A DNA stretch of 64,000 nucleotides, taken from Fusobacterium varium. Lineage in GTDB: Bacteria > Fusobacteriota > Fusobacteriia > Fusobacteriales > Fusobacteriaceae. Of this stretch, positions 35,811 to 45,124 are shown piece after piece. The position numbers and the translations under genes are program-made. The stretch spans positions 2,976,001 through 3,040,000 of the forward strand of contig AP017968.1 in the NCBI GenBank assembly GCA_002356455.1, in the 5' to 3' direction. Under the pieces are notes generated by a model. It made no database searches and was not told the origin of the DNA. It saw only the letters and a list, made by a program, of their open reading frames with translations. The first letter of the stretch is position 1; the number at the start of each line of letters is the position of its first letter.

Positions 35811-37202
35811 CTACTCCAAACCATAGTTACTCATTTTTGTCCTTAATGTATTCCTTGTTATTCCTAATATTTCTGCTGTTTCTACTTTTTTGCCATTAGT
35901 CATTTCCAATACTTGATGTATAAGTTCTTTTTCGACTTTCGAAATGATGTTTCCATAGTAGCCTTTTTGATTACTTGTTTTATACATCTCCATCTCTACT
36001 TTTATCCATTCCTTAAGAGCACTTGTTTGTGCATCCCCTTTTCTTTTTGTAACTCTTGTTCCCAACACATTACTTGGAAGATCCTCTATGAGTATAGAAC
36101 CACCTCTACATAACGCTACAGCAGACTTAATTGCATTTTTAAGTTCATTTACATTTCCAGGCCAGTCATATCTCAATATCTTTTTCAAAGCTGGTTTACT
36201 TACACCCTTTACATTTTTATGAAGTTCTTCATTGCACTCTATCAAATAATGATCTATTATTAAAGGTATATCATCTTTTCTTTCTCTTAATGGTGGAATA
36301 TTTACTTCAAGAACTTTTAGTTTTCTATACAGTTCATCAATAAATTTACCTTGATTTATAAGTTCTTCAAGATTCTCACTTGTACTAGCAACTACTCTTA
36401 AATCAATTTTAATAGGGTCAGCTCCTCCCATTCTAAAAAATTCTCCTTCTTCTAAGAAATAAAGTATCTTAGATTGTAAATCCAAACTCAAAGATTCTAC
36501 ATTTCCTAAATGAAGAGTTCCTCCATTAGCTTTTTCAAGATCACCTATTTGAGAAAAAACAGCTCCAGTAAATGCTCCTTTTTCGTATCCAAACATTTTC
36601 CTTTCCAGTAATTCATTTTGAAAAGAAGTGCAGTTTATACTTATAAGTGGCTGATTTGACCAATCGCTAAACTGATGAATGGATTTTGCTACACTTGTTT
36701 TTCCAGTTCCCTTCTCTCCTACTACTAGAACAGGTACTCTGCTGCTTGCAACTTTTCCTATCATTTTATATAATTCTACTATTTCTTTTGTTTGTCCTAT
36801 AAGTTTATCACCAGAACTTTTATGTTTATCTACTCTTTCAGCTAACAATTTATAATCTTTTACAGATTTTTCTATTATTTTTATAACAGTGTTATTATCA
36901 ACTGGTTTTAATATATAATCATATGCTCCAGCTTTTACACTCCCTGCTACTACTTTTAAATTAGAAGTTTCTCCAAGAATTATTATAACACCCTTTTTTT
37001 GATGTTCTCCCACTTTTTTTACTAAATTAATAAGAGCCTCTTCTTGAAGATTTCTTTCTTCTATAACTATAGTTTCATACTTTTTGTTTTTTAGATATTC
37101 TATAAAATCAGTTATATTTTCTGCGAAAGTTAATTCATTCTCAAAATTATTTTCTAATTCTTCTTTTAAACTTCTATCTAATCTAAACCCTAAAAGAATC
37201 AA
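35811..37202 (-). CDS. NtrC-like sigma-54-type activator with a degenerate receiver domain
   Basis: A 463-residue protein: receiver-like domain (1-115), AAA+ domain (about 135-370; Walker A GEKGTGKT 162-169, GAFTGA at 209-214, and the R-finger region) and a C-terminal Fis-type helix-turn-helix (EILGITRNTLRTKMSNYG). GAFTGA is the loop that contacts sigma-54. The receiver lacks the N-terminal acidic pair, and the phospho-Asp position reads E48-E49 (VIEER), while K99 is kept, so phosphorylation is unlikely. I chose a TTG start at 37202, 8 nt behind GAGG; a GTG at 37211 overlaps it. It sits between tonB and dnaX. Confidence 0.88.
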   Translation of the reverse strand: MILLGFRLDRSLKEELENNFENELTFAENITDFIEYLKNKKYETIVIEERNLQEEALINLVKKVGEHQKKGVIIILGETSNLKVVAGSVKAGAYDYILKPVDNNTVIKIIEKSVKDYKLLAERVDKHKSSGDKLIGQTKEIVELYKMIGKVASSRVPVLVVGEKGTGKTSVAKSIHQFSDWSNQPLISINCTSFQNELLERKMFGYEKGAFTGAVFSQIGDLEKANGGTLHLGNVESLSLDLQSKILYFLEEGEFFRMGGADPIKIDLRVVASTSENLEELINQGKFIDELYRKLKVLEVNIPPLRERKDDIPLIIDHYLIECNEELHKNVKGVSKPALKKILRYDWPGNVNELKNAIKSAVALCRGGSILIEDLPSNVLGTRVTKRKGDAQTSALKEWIKVEMEMYKTSNQKGYYGNIISKVEKELIHQVLEMTNGKKVETAEILGITRNTLRTKMSNYGLE

Positions 37203-37219
37203 ACCATCCACCTCACAAA

Positions 37220-38155
37220 TTAATTTTTTCCTCTTAATGTAAAATTATATTCCAGTATAACATCACCTTTTACATTCATTCCGTTTTTGCTCAGATATAT
37301 CTTCCAAGTTCTTCCTATCTCTTCTATAGCACTATTAATTTCTGGAACACCACTTCCCTTTTCCAAAAATAAAGAATTTATATTTCCATTCTCATCAATA
37401 TTCATTCTTATCTTTACTGTTCCATGTAAACCTCTCAATTGAGCACTCTCAGGATATACAGGTTCCCTATTAGTATTATCCCATCTAGCAACAATATTTC
37501 CATCCTCTGTTCCAAGTCTATATCCACTTGGAAGTCCTTCCACATCTCCATCAGCTTTCAATATTCTTTCAAATTCCAAGTCTTTTCCTTCTTCTGAGTT
37601 GAATGCAAGTTTTCCATCCTCTTCAACTAAAAACTGTTCTTTTCCTTGAGTATTTATATCTGAATCAGATGCTAAATCTAGTTTTTCTCCAACAAGATTA
37701 TCTTTTGAAATAATTCCTTCTTTATCATTATTTTGTTTTTTAGGAATTGTTTTTACTTTTTCCCTAGCAACAGAATGGCCTATATCATTTATTCCAGACA
37801 AAACATCTATTTCAGGACCAGATATAGATTTAGCTATATCACTTAAAGTTGGTTTTTTTTCAGGCTCTTTAGATTTCACTTGTGTAACAGGCTCTTTTTT
37901 AACTGTACTTTCTTTTTTGACCTGAGTTTCAACTTTTTCTGTCTTTTTTCTAGTTTCAGCTGTCATATTTTTAGTTTTAGAGTTAGTATTTTTAGTTCCT
38001 TCCATTTTTATTCTGCTGTTATTATCATAAGAAACTAATCCAACTTTAATTTTTTTATCCACTATTGTTTCAACTGAAAGACCAGGTATAAGCAATATGA
38101 TAAGCAGGTTTAGAAGTATAGAAAGACCAAAACTTACATAATCGACTCTTTTCAT
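37220..38155 (-). CDS. tonB: TonB-type energy transducer
   Basis: A 311-residue protein with an N-terminal transmembrane anchor (about 6-25), a long Lys/Glu/Thr-rich periplasmic spacer, and a C-terminal TonB domain (about 225-308) with EPVYPESAQLRGLHGTVKIR and GNINSLFLEKGSGVPEINSA. It couples the ExbBD proton channel to outer-membrane receptors. The ATG at 38155 has AGGAGAGGATT before it; an earlier ATG at 38188 lies inside exbD. There is no TonB-dependent receptor in the window. Confidence 0.9.
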   Translation of the reverse strand: MKRVDYVSFGLSILLNLLIILLIPGLSVETIVDKKIKVGLVSYDNNSRIKMEGTKNTNSKTKNMTAETRKKTEKVETQVKKESTVKKEPVTQVKSKEPEKKPTLSDIAKSISGPEIDVLSGINDIGHSVAREKVKTIPKKQNNDKEGIISKDNLVGEKLDLASDSDINTQGKEQFLVEEDGKLAFNSEEGKDLEFERILKADGDVEGLPSGYRLGTEDGNIVARWDNTNREPVYPESAQLRGLHGTVKIRMNIDENGNINSLFLEKGSGVPEINSAIEEIGRTWKIYLSKNGMNVKGDVILEYNFTLRGKN

Positions 38156-38165
38156 AATCCTCTCC

Positions 38166-38603
38166 TTATTTACTGCTTGCTGTATCAATATCCAGTGAAG
38201 CTGCTCCTGCTTCTTTAGAAATGGTCATTATTTCTACTATGAAACCATAATCTAAATTTTTATCAGCACTTATTACTATATTCTTTTCTTCAGATTCTTT
38301 TAATTTATTTTCAAGTTCTGTTTTTAAATTGTTCTTATTTACTTTAACTTTTTGATTTTTTCCTTTTTCTTTGAAGTTAAGAACAATTTCTTTATTTTTA
38401 TTTATTGCAACTTGTATTTCCTTTACATTCTTTATTTCTCTGATCGTAGACTGTGGCAAATCTATTTTAATCCCACTGTTAATATCTTCAAAAGTAGTTG
38501 CAACCAGAAAAAATATCAATAAAAGAAACACAACATCAATAAGAGGAGTTATTTCTAATGCTAATTCTCCTTTTCCACGTCTTTTTGTTCTTTCGATTTT
38601 CAT
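38166..38603 (-). CDS. exbD: ExbD/TolR-family biopolymer transport protein
   Basis: A 145-residue inner-membrane protein. One transmembrane segment has the proton-carrying Asp in ITPLIDVVFLLLIFFLV (about residue 23), followed by a periplasmic domain of about 95 residues. It forms the proton-driven motor with ExbB, 8 nt upstream. TolR cannot be excluded, but the tonB gene immediately downstream favours ExbD. Confidence 0.92.
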   Translation of the reverse strand: MKIERTKRRGKGELALEITPLIDVVFLLLIFFLVATTFEDINSGIKIDLPQSTIREIKNVKEIQVAINKNKEIVLNFKEKGKNQKVKVNKNNLKTELENKLKESEEKNIVISADKNLDYGFIVEIMTISKEAGAASLDIDTASSK

Positions 38604-38611
38604 AATTTCTC

Positions 38612-39223
38612 CTATCTTCTGAAGTAGTTTATCAGCTCTGTACTAGTTTTTTCCATATCATTTATTGTTTCATCTATTTTTTTATTAAAATAATTATAGA
38701 AAATAGTAGCAGGGATAGCTACAAAAAGTCCACCAGCAGTAGTAAATAATGCTTCTGATATACCTTTTGCCAAAACAGAAGCATCTCCTGTTCCATGGAT
38801 AGATACTGCCTGAAATGCCTTAATCATTCCTGTTACAGTTCCTAATAATCCCAATAAAGGAGTTATATGAGCAACTAGTGAAAGCATCCACATATGTTTT
38901 TCTAGAAGAGGTACTTGTGCCATTGCACTTTCCTTCCCTTTTTCTTCTAGTATAACAGGATCTTTACTGTTACTTTTATAATATTGTATCAATATATCTT
39001 TCAAAACTCTAGCAGCTGAAGCTTTTTTATTATTTAACAAAACTATTGCTTCTTTTATAGACCCTTTTTCTATAAGCTGTCTAAGCTCAGGATTTATTTT
39101 ATTGAAACTATCTCTTTCACTAAGTTTAAAATAAATAAATCTCTCTATTACTACAGCTAATCCTATGATAGACATAGCTAAAATGAAATACATTAAAATT
39201 CCACCATTTTTAATCCAATACAT
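38612..39223 (-). CDS. exbB: ExbB/TolQ-family proton channel protein
   Basis: A 203-residue protein with three transmembrane segments: about 8-28, 110-130 and 150-175. The MotA/ExbB signature region VAHITPLLGLLGTVTGMIKAFQA is clear. It is the proton-channel partner of ExbD and TonB downstream. AAGGAG precedes its ATG, 38 nt after the small 113-residue protein gene. Confidence 0.93.
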   Translation of the reverse strand: MYWIKNGGILMYFILAMSIIGLAVVIERFIYFKLSERDSFNKINPELRQLIEKGSIKEAIVLLNNKKASAARVLKDILIQYYKSNSKDPVILEEKGKESAMAQVPLLEKHMWMLSLVAHITPLLGLLGTVTGMIKAFQAVSIHGTGDASVLAKGISEALFTTAGGLFVAIPATIFYNYFNKKIDETINDMEKTSTELINYFRR

Positions 39224-39261
39224 ATTTATTTCTCCTTTATACTTCTCTTATGTAAATTTAA

Positions 39262-39603
39262 TTAAAGTGCTATAATTAAAACTACTACTCCCAATGCTCC
39301 TATTATATATTTAAGAAACGATTTTTTTTCTACACCTTGTGACAATTCATCTTCTAAAGCTGATTTTTCATTTTGAACTACTTTTATTTTTTGTTGTTGA
39401 TTTTTAAGATTTTCTCCTGATAATTCAACTGAACCAGAATCAATTTTCTGTCCTTTTAAAAGCATTTCTTTTGTTTCTATTTCCTTCATTTCAAGCTGTT
39501 CCTTGTTAACACCAGTTACTTCTTTGTCTATTGCAGTCATATTGTCTTCTGCACTCACTACAATGGCACTTAATAAAAATAAAGATACTACTAATTTTTT
39601 CAT
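39262..39603 (-). CDS. Small exported protein with a C-terminal membrane anchor, unknown function
   Basis: A 113-residue protein that I do not recognise. It has an N-terminal signal-like segment (MKKLVVSLFLLSAIVVSAED), a Glu/Lys/Gln-rich middle likely to be helical or coiled (about 25-92), and a final hydrophobic segment (YIIGALGVVVLIIAL). Its start overlaps the stop of the TPR gene by ATGA, and its GAGGAGG ribosome binding site lies in that gene's last codons, so the two are coupled. The place before exbB suggests an accessory role in the Ton system. Confidence 0.75.
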   Translation of the reverse strand: MKKLVVSLFLLSAIVVSAEDNMTAIDKEVTGVNKEQLEMKEIETKEMLLKGQKIDSGSVELSGENLKNQQQKIKVVQNEKSALEDELSQGVEKKSFLKYIIGALGVVVLIIAL

Positions 39604-42452
39604 TTATTTTCCTCCTCTTTAAAAAAATCCGTATATTTTTCTGCTTTTTTAGCATTGATTGCTTTTAACTCTAAATAATATTTTTTTCCATCTACTTTAT
39701 TTTCAGCTTTTAAAGCAAAATAGATCATCTTTTCAAGAACAAATTCTTTATAAATAAGTTTTTTATCAAGCTCATAAAGTTCTTTATATAATACTTCTGC
39801 ATCTTTTTCTTTGCCTATTTTTTCATTCAATTGAGCTGCTTTCAGTTTTGATACTTGAGAATATTTTCCATTATACATAACATATCCTTTAGTATATCCT
39901 CTCAAAGCTTCTTCATTTTTCTTTTCAATTTCATCTATAGTTGCAATTTGAAAAAGTACAAGATCTTTATATATACTATTCTCCATATTATTCACTTGAT
40001 TATAATATTCTCTTGCTTTCTTATAATTCTTTTCAGCAAATAATTTAGAAGCTATGTTTACACAAGCATAATCCTTATATCTGCTGCTTTCCAAAAGTTT
40101 TTCATATTCTTTCATTGCAGCTTCTTTATTGTTTTGCTTTTCATAGATAAGAGAATTATAATAATTCTTGGTATCCATATTTGTTATATCTTCTATATAT
40201 TTTTTTGCTTCTTCAATATTATTTTTACTCAAATGTATATCCAGTATCTTAGAAGCTGTATTTTCTTTAATTATTTTATCTTCTGAAGTTGAAAGAAGTT
40301 CTTTATAATTTTCAAGTGCTTTATCATTATTATTTCCACTTTCATATACTTCTCCAGATAATATTAAAAGATTATCTCTCATCTTACTTCCAGGATATTT
40401 TATAAGAAATGCATCTTTCTCTTTTTCAAAACTCTCTGTTTCTCCTAAATTGATTAAAGTAGTAAGATACCAATAATATGCTTTTTCTCCATATTGTCCA
40501 TCACCATACTGCTCTGCAACATGCTTGTATTCTTCTTTAGCTTTTTCAAAATTCTTTTCAGCATAGTAAGTATCTGCAATTTGGAATTTCCCATATGCTT
40601 CAAATTCTGGAGATGTAGAAAGTTTATTGTAATATTCTCTGCTTTTTTCAAAATTATCCATTCTAAAATAACTAATAGCTAGTTTATCCATTATTTCATT
40701 TTTTCCTTCAGGATTTTCCAATAAAAGATATTCCTCTCCATACTTTATGGCATCTTCATATTTTCCCCATAGGAAATAATTTCTCATTTTATTAAACTTT
40801 ACTTTTGACAAAAGAGCTGCATCAGAAGTACTATCTGTTTCTAATTGATTAAAAGCTGTTTCTGCTTCAGCATATTTTCCCATTCCTACAAAAGCTATTC
40901 CTTTTAAATATATATTTTCTTTCGAATTTTCTATTCCTTCATCATTTAAATATGTAAGCATTTCATCATATCTCTGTTCACTCAGTAATGAAACAATAAG
41001 ATTATTTAAAATACTAAAATCCTTATCTGATGCTAAAAACTCTTTATACACTTCTATTGCTTCTGGCACCTTATTTCTCTTATAATATGCCTCTCCTACA
41101 GAAAAATAGATATTTCTTTTATATTCCTTATCTTCTGAATATTTAGCTTTATATTCTGTAAATCTTCTTGCAATATCATCAATATCTCCAACTTTGTTAT
41201 CTATGACTATTATTCTATAAAGATTTTCTTTATTTGGATTTCTTGCATAGAGCCTTCCATAATAGTCTTTTGAAAGAGCATACTCTCCAACCTCATAAGC
41301 TGAATTAGCTATCATTAAATTAATATTATCAGTGTCCTGTTGATTTACAACCACTCTTTTTACTTCATCCCTGTTTCTTACTATTTTTTTATAATTTTTT
41401 AGTTTATAATCAATTGCAAAGATATAATATAAAGATTGATTATAATAAGTAGTATTTCTTAAGCCTTCAAAATATTTTTGGGCTTCTTTTAATCTATTTA
41501 ATTTATATAATGAAAATCCATATCCATACATAAGTTTTGGATCATTTGGAGTATTAGTTTTTGAATAGTAACCAACAGCTTTTTCATACTCCCCTCTTGT
41601 AGCATAGAGATCCCCTATCATTCTCATTGCTTCACCATATTCTTTAGTATTTTCAAGCATAGTAAGATATTTCTGCATAGAATTAACATCGCCTCTATTG
41701 CTATATATCTCTATTAAACTTAATATAGATTTTTTACCATAAGAACTTGTCTTGTCTTTATTAGTAACTTTTTGAAAATATGTTACTGCTTCCTCTATTG
41801 AATTCAATTTATAATAAGCTGATCCATACAAATAGTTTAAAAGTGACTGATTGTTATTTTTATCCTTTCCATTTGAATATTCATTCAAAAATAAAAGTGT
41901 TCTTTTATAATCTGCTTTATTATATGATGACATTGCCATACTTAAAACAGCTTCACTATAATATTTTTTATTCATCTGCATTACTCTTTGAAATAACTCT
42001 TCTGCCTTTGGATAGTTTTCTTTGGCTAAATAAGTCATTCCAGAATCATATAGAGCTCTTTCATAAAAATCACCATTTTTATCTAGAGATTCCATATAAA
42101 AATCACTATTTTTTACATCTCCTAGTGCAGTATAACTTTTCATAAGATAAAAATTAATCTCATCTTTTTCTTTTGCTTTTACATCATTATTCATTAAAAT
42201 AATTTTAAAATATTTTACAGCATTATTATAATCTTCCTGGAGAAAGTATGTCTTTGCTATTCTGTCCTGAATATTCCTTGTATATCTAGAATCAGGATAT
42301 CTTTTTAAAAAGCTCACAGATTCTGTTATAGCCATTGAGAATTTTTTCTGTTTGTAAAGTTCATCTAAGAATGCAATATCTTCTCTCTCTGAGGCAGCTA
42401 AAATGATATTTGTGCTTAATAATAATGCAAGTATCAAATGTATCTTTTTCAC
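39600..42452 (-). CDS. Large secreted tetratricopeptide-repeat protein
   Basis: A 950-residue protein with a signal peptide (MKKIHLILALLLSTNIILAA) and TPR-like helix pairs along almost its full length, for example FLQEDYNNAVKYFKIILMN, FEKAKEEYKHVAEQYG and YKKAREYYNQVNNMENSIY. It is probably a periplasmic scaffold. Co-location with ExbBD-TonB suggests work on the envelope or with a receptor, as for TPR proteins next to Tol/Ton genes elsewhere; this is inference. It starts with GTG overlapping the DUF116 stop (GTGA), with GGAGGAG coding the end of the DUF116 protein. Confidence 0.85.
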   Translation of the reverse strand: MKKIHLILALLLSTNIILAASEREDIAFLDELYKQKKFSMAITESVSFLKRYPDSRYTRNIQDRIAKTYFLQEDYNNAVKYFKIILMNNDVKAKEKDEINFYLMKSYTALGDVKNSDFYMESLDKNGDFYERALYDSGMTYLAKENYPKAEELFQRVMQMNKKYYSEAVLSMAMSSYNKADYKRTLLFLNEYSNGKDKNNNQSLLNYLYGSAYYKLNSIEEAVTYFQKVTNKDKTSSYGKKSILSLIEIYSNRGDVNSMQKYLTMLENTKEYGEAMRMIGDLYATRGEYEKAVGYYSKTNTPNDPKLMYGYGFSLYKLNRLKEAQKYFEGLRNTTYYNQSLYYIFAIDYKLKNYKKIVRNRDEVKRVVVNQQDTDNINLMIANSAYEVGEYALSKDYYGRLYARNPNKENLYRIIVIDNKVGDIDDIARRFTEYKAKYSEDKEYKRNIYFSVGEAYYKRNKVPEAIEVYKEFLASDKDFSILNNLIVSLLSEQRYDEMLTYLNDEGIENSKENIYLKGIAFVGMGKYAEAETAFNQLETDSTSDAALLSKVKFNKMRNYFLWGKYEDAIKYGEEYLLLENPEGKNEIMDKLAISYFRMDNFEKSREYYNKLSTSPEFEAYGKFQIADTYYAEKNFEKAKEEYKHVAEQYGDGQYGEKAYYWYLTTLINLGETESFEKEKDAFLIKYPGSKMRDNLLILSGEVYESGNNNDKALENYKELLSTSEDKIIKENTASKILDIHLSKNNIEEAKKYIEDITNMDTKNYYNSLIYEKQNNKEAAMKEYEKLLESSRYKDYACVNIASKLFAEKNYKKAREYYNQVNNMENSIYKDLVLFQIATIDEIEKKNEEALRGYTKGYVMYNGKYSQVSKLKAAQLNEKIGKEKDAEVLYKELYELDKKLIYKEFVLEKMIYFALKAENKVDGKKYYLELKAINAKKAEKYTDFFKEEENK

Positions 42453-42997
42453 ATTTCTCCTCCTTGAGTTTTATATATTTCTTTTAAAAAATTTTTTATT
42501 TCTTCTCCAGAAACTGTCGTATTTATACATGGCTCATTTACAATTTTGTTGAATATACCATATACTTTTACAGGAAATGCATCATGTATTCCTGACATAA
42601 GATCTCTCTTGCATGCTACTGCAGCCACTAAATCTGGCTTTAATTCTTTTATATATTTTCTGGCAAGAGTTCCTCCAGTAGCTATTCTTATATCTATTGG
42701 AAATTCCTTTTTCATGTTTAAAAGCTCACCTATTACACATTGACCGCAATTCTTACAGTTTTCTATATCAGATGTTACTTTATATGGACATGTATATTTT
42801 TGAACACAATGTGGAAGTAAAATCAGCATTTTTTTTATTTCCCTTCCTTTTAAAGAAGCCATTACTTTTTTATTGTTGTAATTTAAAAATTTTACTGCTA
42901 TGTTATTTACCTCTATTTCTTTCTTTTTTCTATCTACAATTAAAAATAACAAGTAGTAAAAATCATATACTATTTTTCTAAAAAAATTACTGTTCAT
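42449..42997 (-). CDS. DUF116-family protein
   Basis: A 182-residue protein with an N-terminal hydrophobic stretch and a cysteine-rich middle (LPHCVQKYTCPYKV, ENCKNCGQCVIGEL) likely to bind an Fe-S cluster or zinc. ATGGTLARKYIKELKPDLVAAVACKRDL matches the core of DUF116 proteins. The family's function is unknown to me; members often adjoin genes for lipoate, formyltransferase or envelope functions. It is the first gene of the long TPR-Ton-dnaX-dnaB string, or near its promoter. Confidence 0.78.
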   Translation of the reverse strand: MNSNFFRKIVYDFYYLLFLIVDRKKKEIEVNNIAVKFLNYNNKKVMASLKGREIKKMLILLPHCVQKYTCPYKVTSDIENCKNCGQCVIGELLNMKKEFPIDIRIATGGTLARKYIKELKPDLVAAVACKRDLMSGIHDAFPVKVYGIFNKIVNEPCINTTVSGEEIKNFLKEIYKTQGGEM

Positions 42998-43079
42998 CTT
43001 TTTACCTCTTCAAAATTATTAAGGAAATTATATCATATTTAAGTCCATATTTCAAACAATCATAAATTAATCATTAAGA

Positions 43080-43110
43080 AAAAATAGAGCTAATATTTCC
43101 TATTAGCTCT
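43080..43110 (-). terminator. Terminator after dnaN
   Basis: GAGCTAATA and TATTAGCTC form a perfect 9-bp stem with a 5-nt loop, followed on the minus strand by TATTTTTTC. It closes the plsY-gpsA-sigma-dnaN unit. Confidence 0.82.
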
Positions 43111-43119
43111 CATTTAAAA

Positions 43120-44250
43120 TTAATCTTTTAATGCCAATGGCATTACTATATAAAGATAATTATTATCATTTTCTTTTTTTATTTTAACCGAACTATTCGA
43201 ACTGATAAAATTAAGCATAATATTACTTTCCTTACTTAAATTTTGAATAAAATCAGAAAGAAACTTAGCATTTAGAGAAATTTTTATTCTGTCTCCTTCA
43301 TATTCCACTTCTAGCTGTTCATTTATCTTAGCAATATCATTTACACCATTTACTTTAAGTTCTTTTCCTTCAAGTTCAAAAGTTGCCCCATACTTTGACT
43401 CTGCATTATTTCTTACAAATATTATTATCCTTCTAAGAACTTTTAAAAATTTCTCACTATTTATAATAAGAGTTTTATTATATGTATCATTTCCCAATAT
43501 TCCTCTATAGTTAGGAAACGCTAAATCAATAACTCTGCTAATTATAAGAGTATCTTCTAATTTAAAATATACTTGCTTATTATAAAAATAAAATTTTATT
43601 TCTGTTTCTTCTATACTTCTTAAAAGTTTTGCCAAAGCTTCTACTGTATTTAAAGGAATACTTACTTCAAGTTTTTCATTCACTTTTTCTAATTCTTTTT
43701 CTAAAAATACAAGTCTGTAAGTATCTGTAGTTATAAATTTCAAATTATCTTCTTCACTTTCTAATCTTACACAATTTATAGAAAGGTTATCACTTGAACC
43801 AGAAGCAGCAAATTTTACTTTTTCAAATATATCAGCCAACTCTATACTATTCATTTTAAAGTCTTCTTGTCTTTGGAAAAAATCAGCTTCAACAAGTATT
43901 TTTGGAAAATCCTCTGCTTCCATAAGTGAAAATTCAGAAGAAGAATCAGAACTCTCAATAAAAAGATTATTATCTCTTACACTTAAAGTCACAATTTCAT
44001 CCTTAATTTCTCTTAAATACTCATCTACTAACTGATGTTGAAATACTATTCTTCCTTCTTCCACTACTTCTTCACATTTCATTTCTGTAGTAATAGTAGT
44101 CTCAAGATTAGTTCCACAAAAAAATAGATTTTCTCCTCTAGTTTCTATATAAGCACAAGAAATTATTGGCTTTATCTTATTTTCATTTATAGCTTTTTCA
44201 ACTATTTTTAATCTTTTTAAAAAATCCTGTCTTTTTAATTTTACAATCAC
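43120..44250 (-). CDS. dnaN: DNA polymerase III subunit beta (sliding clamp)
   Basis: A 376-residue clamp protein with three similar domains. The N-terminal QDFLKRLKIVEKAINENKIKPIISCAYIE and the C-terminal YLYIVMPLALKD (usual form ...MPMRL) identify it. It starts with GTG behind AGGAGG. Unusually it is not beside dnaA but follows a sigma factor gene after 23 nt, in an operon with gpsA and plsY. Confidence 0.95.
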   Translation of the reverse strand: MIVKLKRQDFLKRLKIVEKAINENKIKPIISCAYIETRGENLFFCGTNLETTITTEMKCEEVVEEGRIVFQHQLVDEYLREIKDEIVTLSVRDNNLFIESSDSSSEFSLMEAEDFPKILVEADFFQRQEDFKMNSIELADIFEKVKFAASGSSDNLSINCVRLESEEDNLKFITTDTYRLVFLEKELEKVNEKLEVSIPLNTVEALAKLLRSIEETEIKFYFYNKQVYFKLEDTLIISRVIDLAFPNYRGILGNDTYNKTLIINSEKFLKVLRRIIIFVRNNAESKYGATFELEGKELKVNGVNDIAKINEQLEVEYEGDRIKISLNAKFLSDFIQNLSKESNIMLNFISSNSSVKIKKENDNNYLYIVMPLALKD

Positions 44251-44273
44251 TTCTTTTCCTCCTGTTTAAGCTT

Positions 44274-45095
44274 CTAAAAAAGGTCACCTTTTAACTCTTT
44301 AGTATATTTTGATCTAAGCTTTTGTAAAGTTTTTTTCTCTATCTGTCTAACTCTTTCTCTTGTTATATTAAGAGTATTTCCAATTTCTTCCAGAGTATGT
44401 ATTTCATATCCATCTAAACCATATCTCAATTTAAGTATTTCTTTTTCGCGTTCTTCTAATTGATTCACCATATCTCTTACTTGTTTTCTACCCATTTCAT
44501 TAAAAATTTCTTCTTCCATAGAAAAATCTTCTTGCTGAGCTAAAGTGTCTTCAAGATAGATATCATCTCCTATTTGTGTACTTAAAGACATCGGATCTTG
44601 AAAATCCATTATTATATCCTGAATTTTATCAGCTTCTATATTTAGCTCCACAGCTATTTCTTCTACTGATGGATAGTTTCCTTCATCCTTTAATCGTGAC
44701 ATAACATAACGATTTACTTTGTTCAATAGGTCATATTTGTATGATGGAATTCTTATTTCTCTTCCTTTTACTATAACAGCTTTGCTTATAGATTGCTTAA
44801 TCCACCATACTGCGTATGTTGAAAATCTAAAGCCTTTTGTAATATCAAATTTTTCTATTGCATATATAAGCCCTAGATTCCCCTCACTGATTAAATCTAT
44901 AAAACTTAAGCCTTTATTTATGTATCCTTTTGCAATATTAACAACTAATCTGAGATTAGATAAGATTAATTGATTTTTAGCCTCTTCATCTCCAGCTTTA
45001 GCTTTAATTAAAAGACTCAGCTCCTCATCTTTATCTAATATTTTATATTTTCTTATATCTGCTAAATAAAGTGAAATAAGATCCTTCTCTATCAT
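44274..45095 (-). CDS. Sigma-70 family RNA polymerase sigma factor (group 2/3 type)
   Basis: A 273-residue sigma factor with regions 1.2, 2, 3 and 4 but no region 1.1. Region 2 is LIDLISEGNLGL-like (DLISEGNLGLIYAIEKFD) with RFSTYAVWWIKQSI; region 4 has the helix-turn-helix TLEEIGNTLNITRERVRQIE. Its short length suggests an alternative (RpoH/RpoS/SigB-like) factor rather than the housekeeping RpoD, but it could be a reduced primary factor. I chose the second ATG (45095), 7 nt behind GGGG; the first ATG at 45101 touches that site. Confidence 0.9.
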   Translation of the reverse strand: MIEKDLISLYLADIRKYKILDKDEELSLLIKAKAGDEEAKNQLILSNLRLVVNIAKGYINKGLSFIDLISEGNLGLIYAIEKFDITKGFRFSTYAVWWIKQSISKAVIVKGREIRIPSYKYDLLNKVNRYVMSRLKDEGNYPSVEEIAVELNIEADKIQDIIMDFQDPMSLSTQIGDDIYLEDTLAQQEDFSMEEEIFNEMGRKQVRDMVNQLEEREKEILKLRYGLDGYEIHTLEEIGNTLNITRERVRQIEKKTLQKLRSKYTKELKGDLF

Positions 45096-45124
45096 TGCCA
45101 TTCCCCACTTTTGTCAATTTTATT

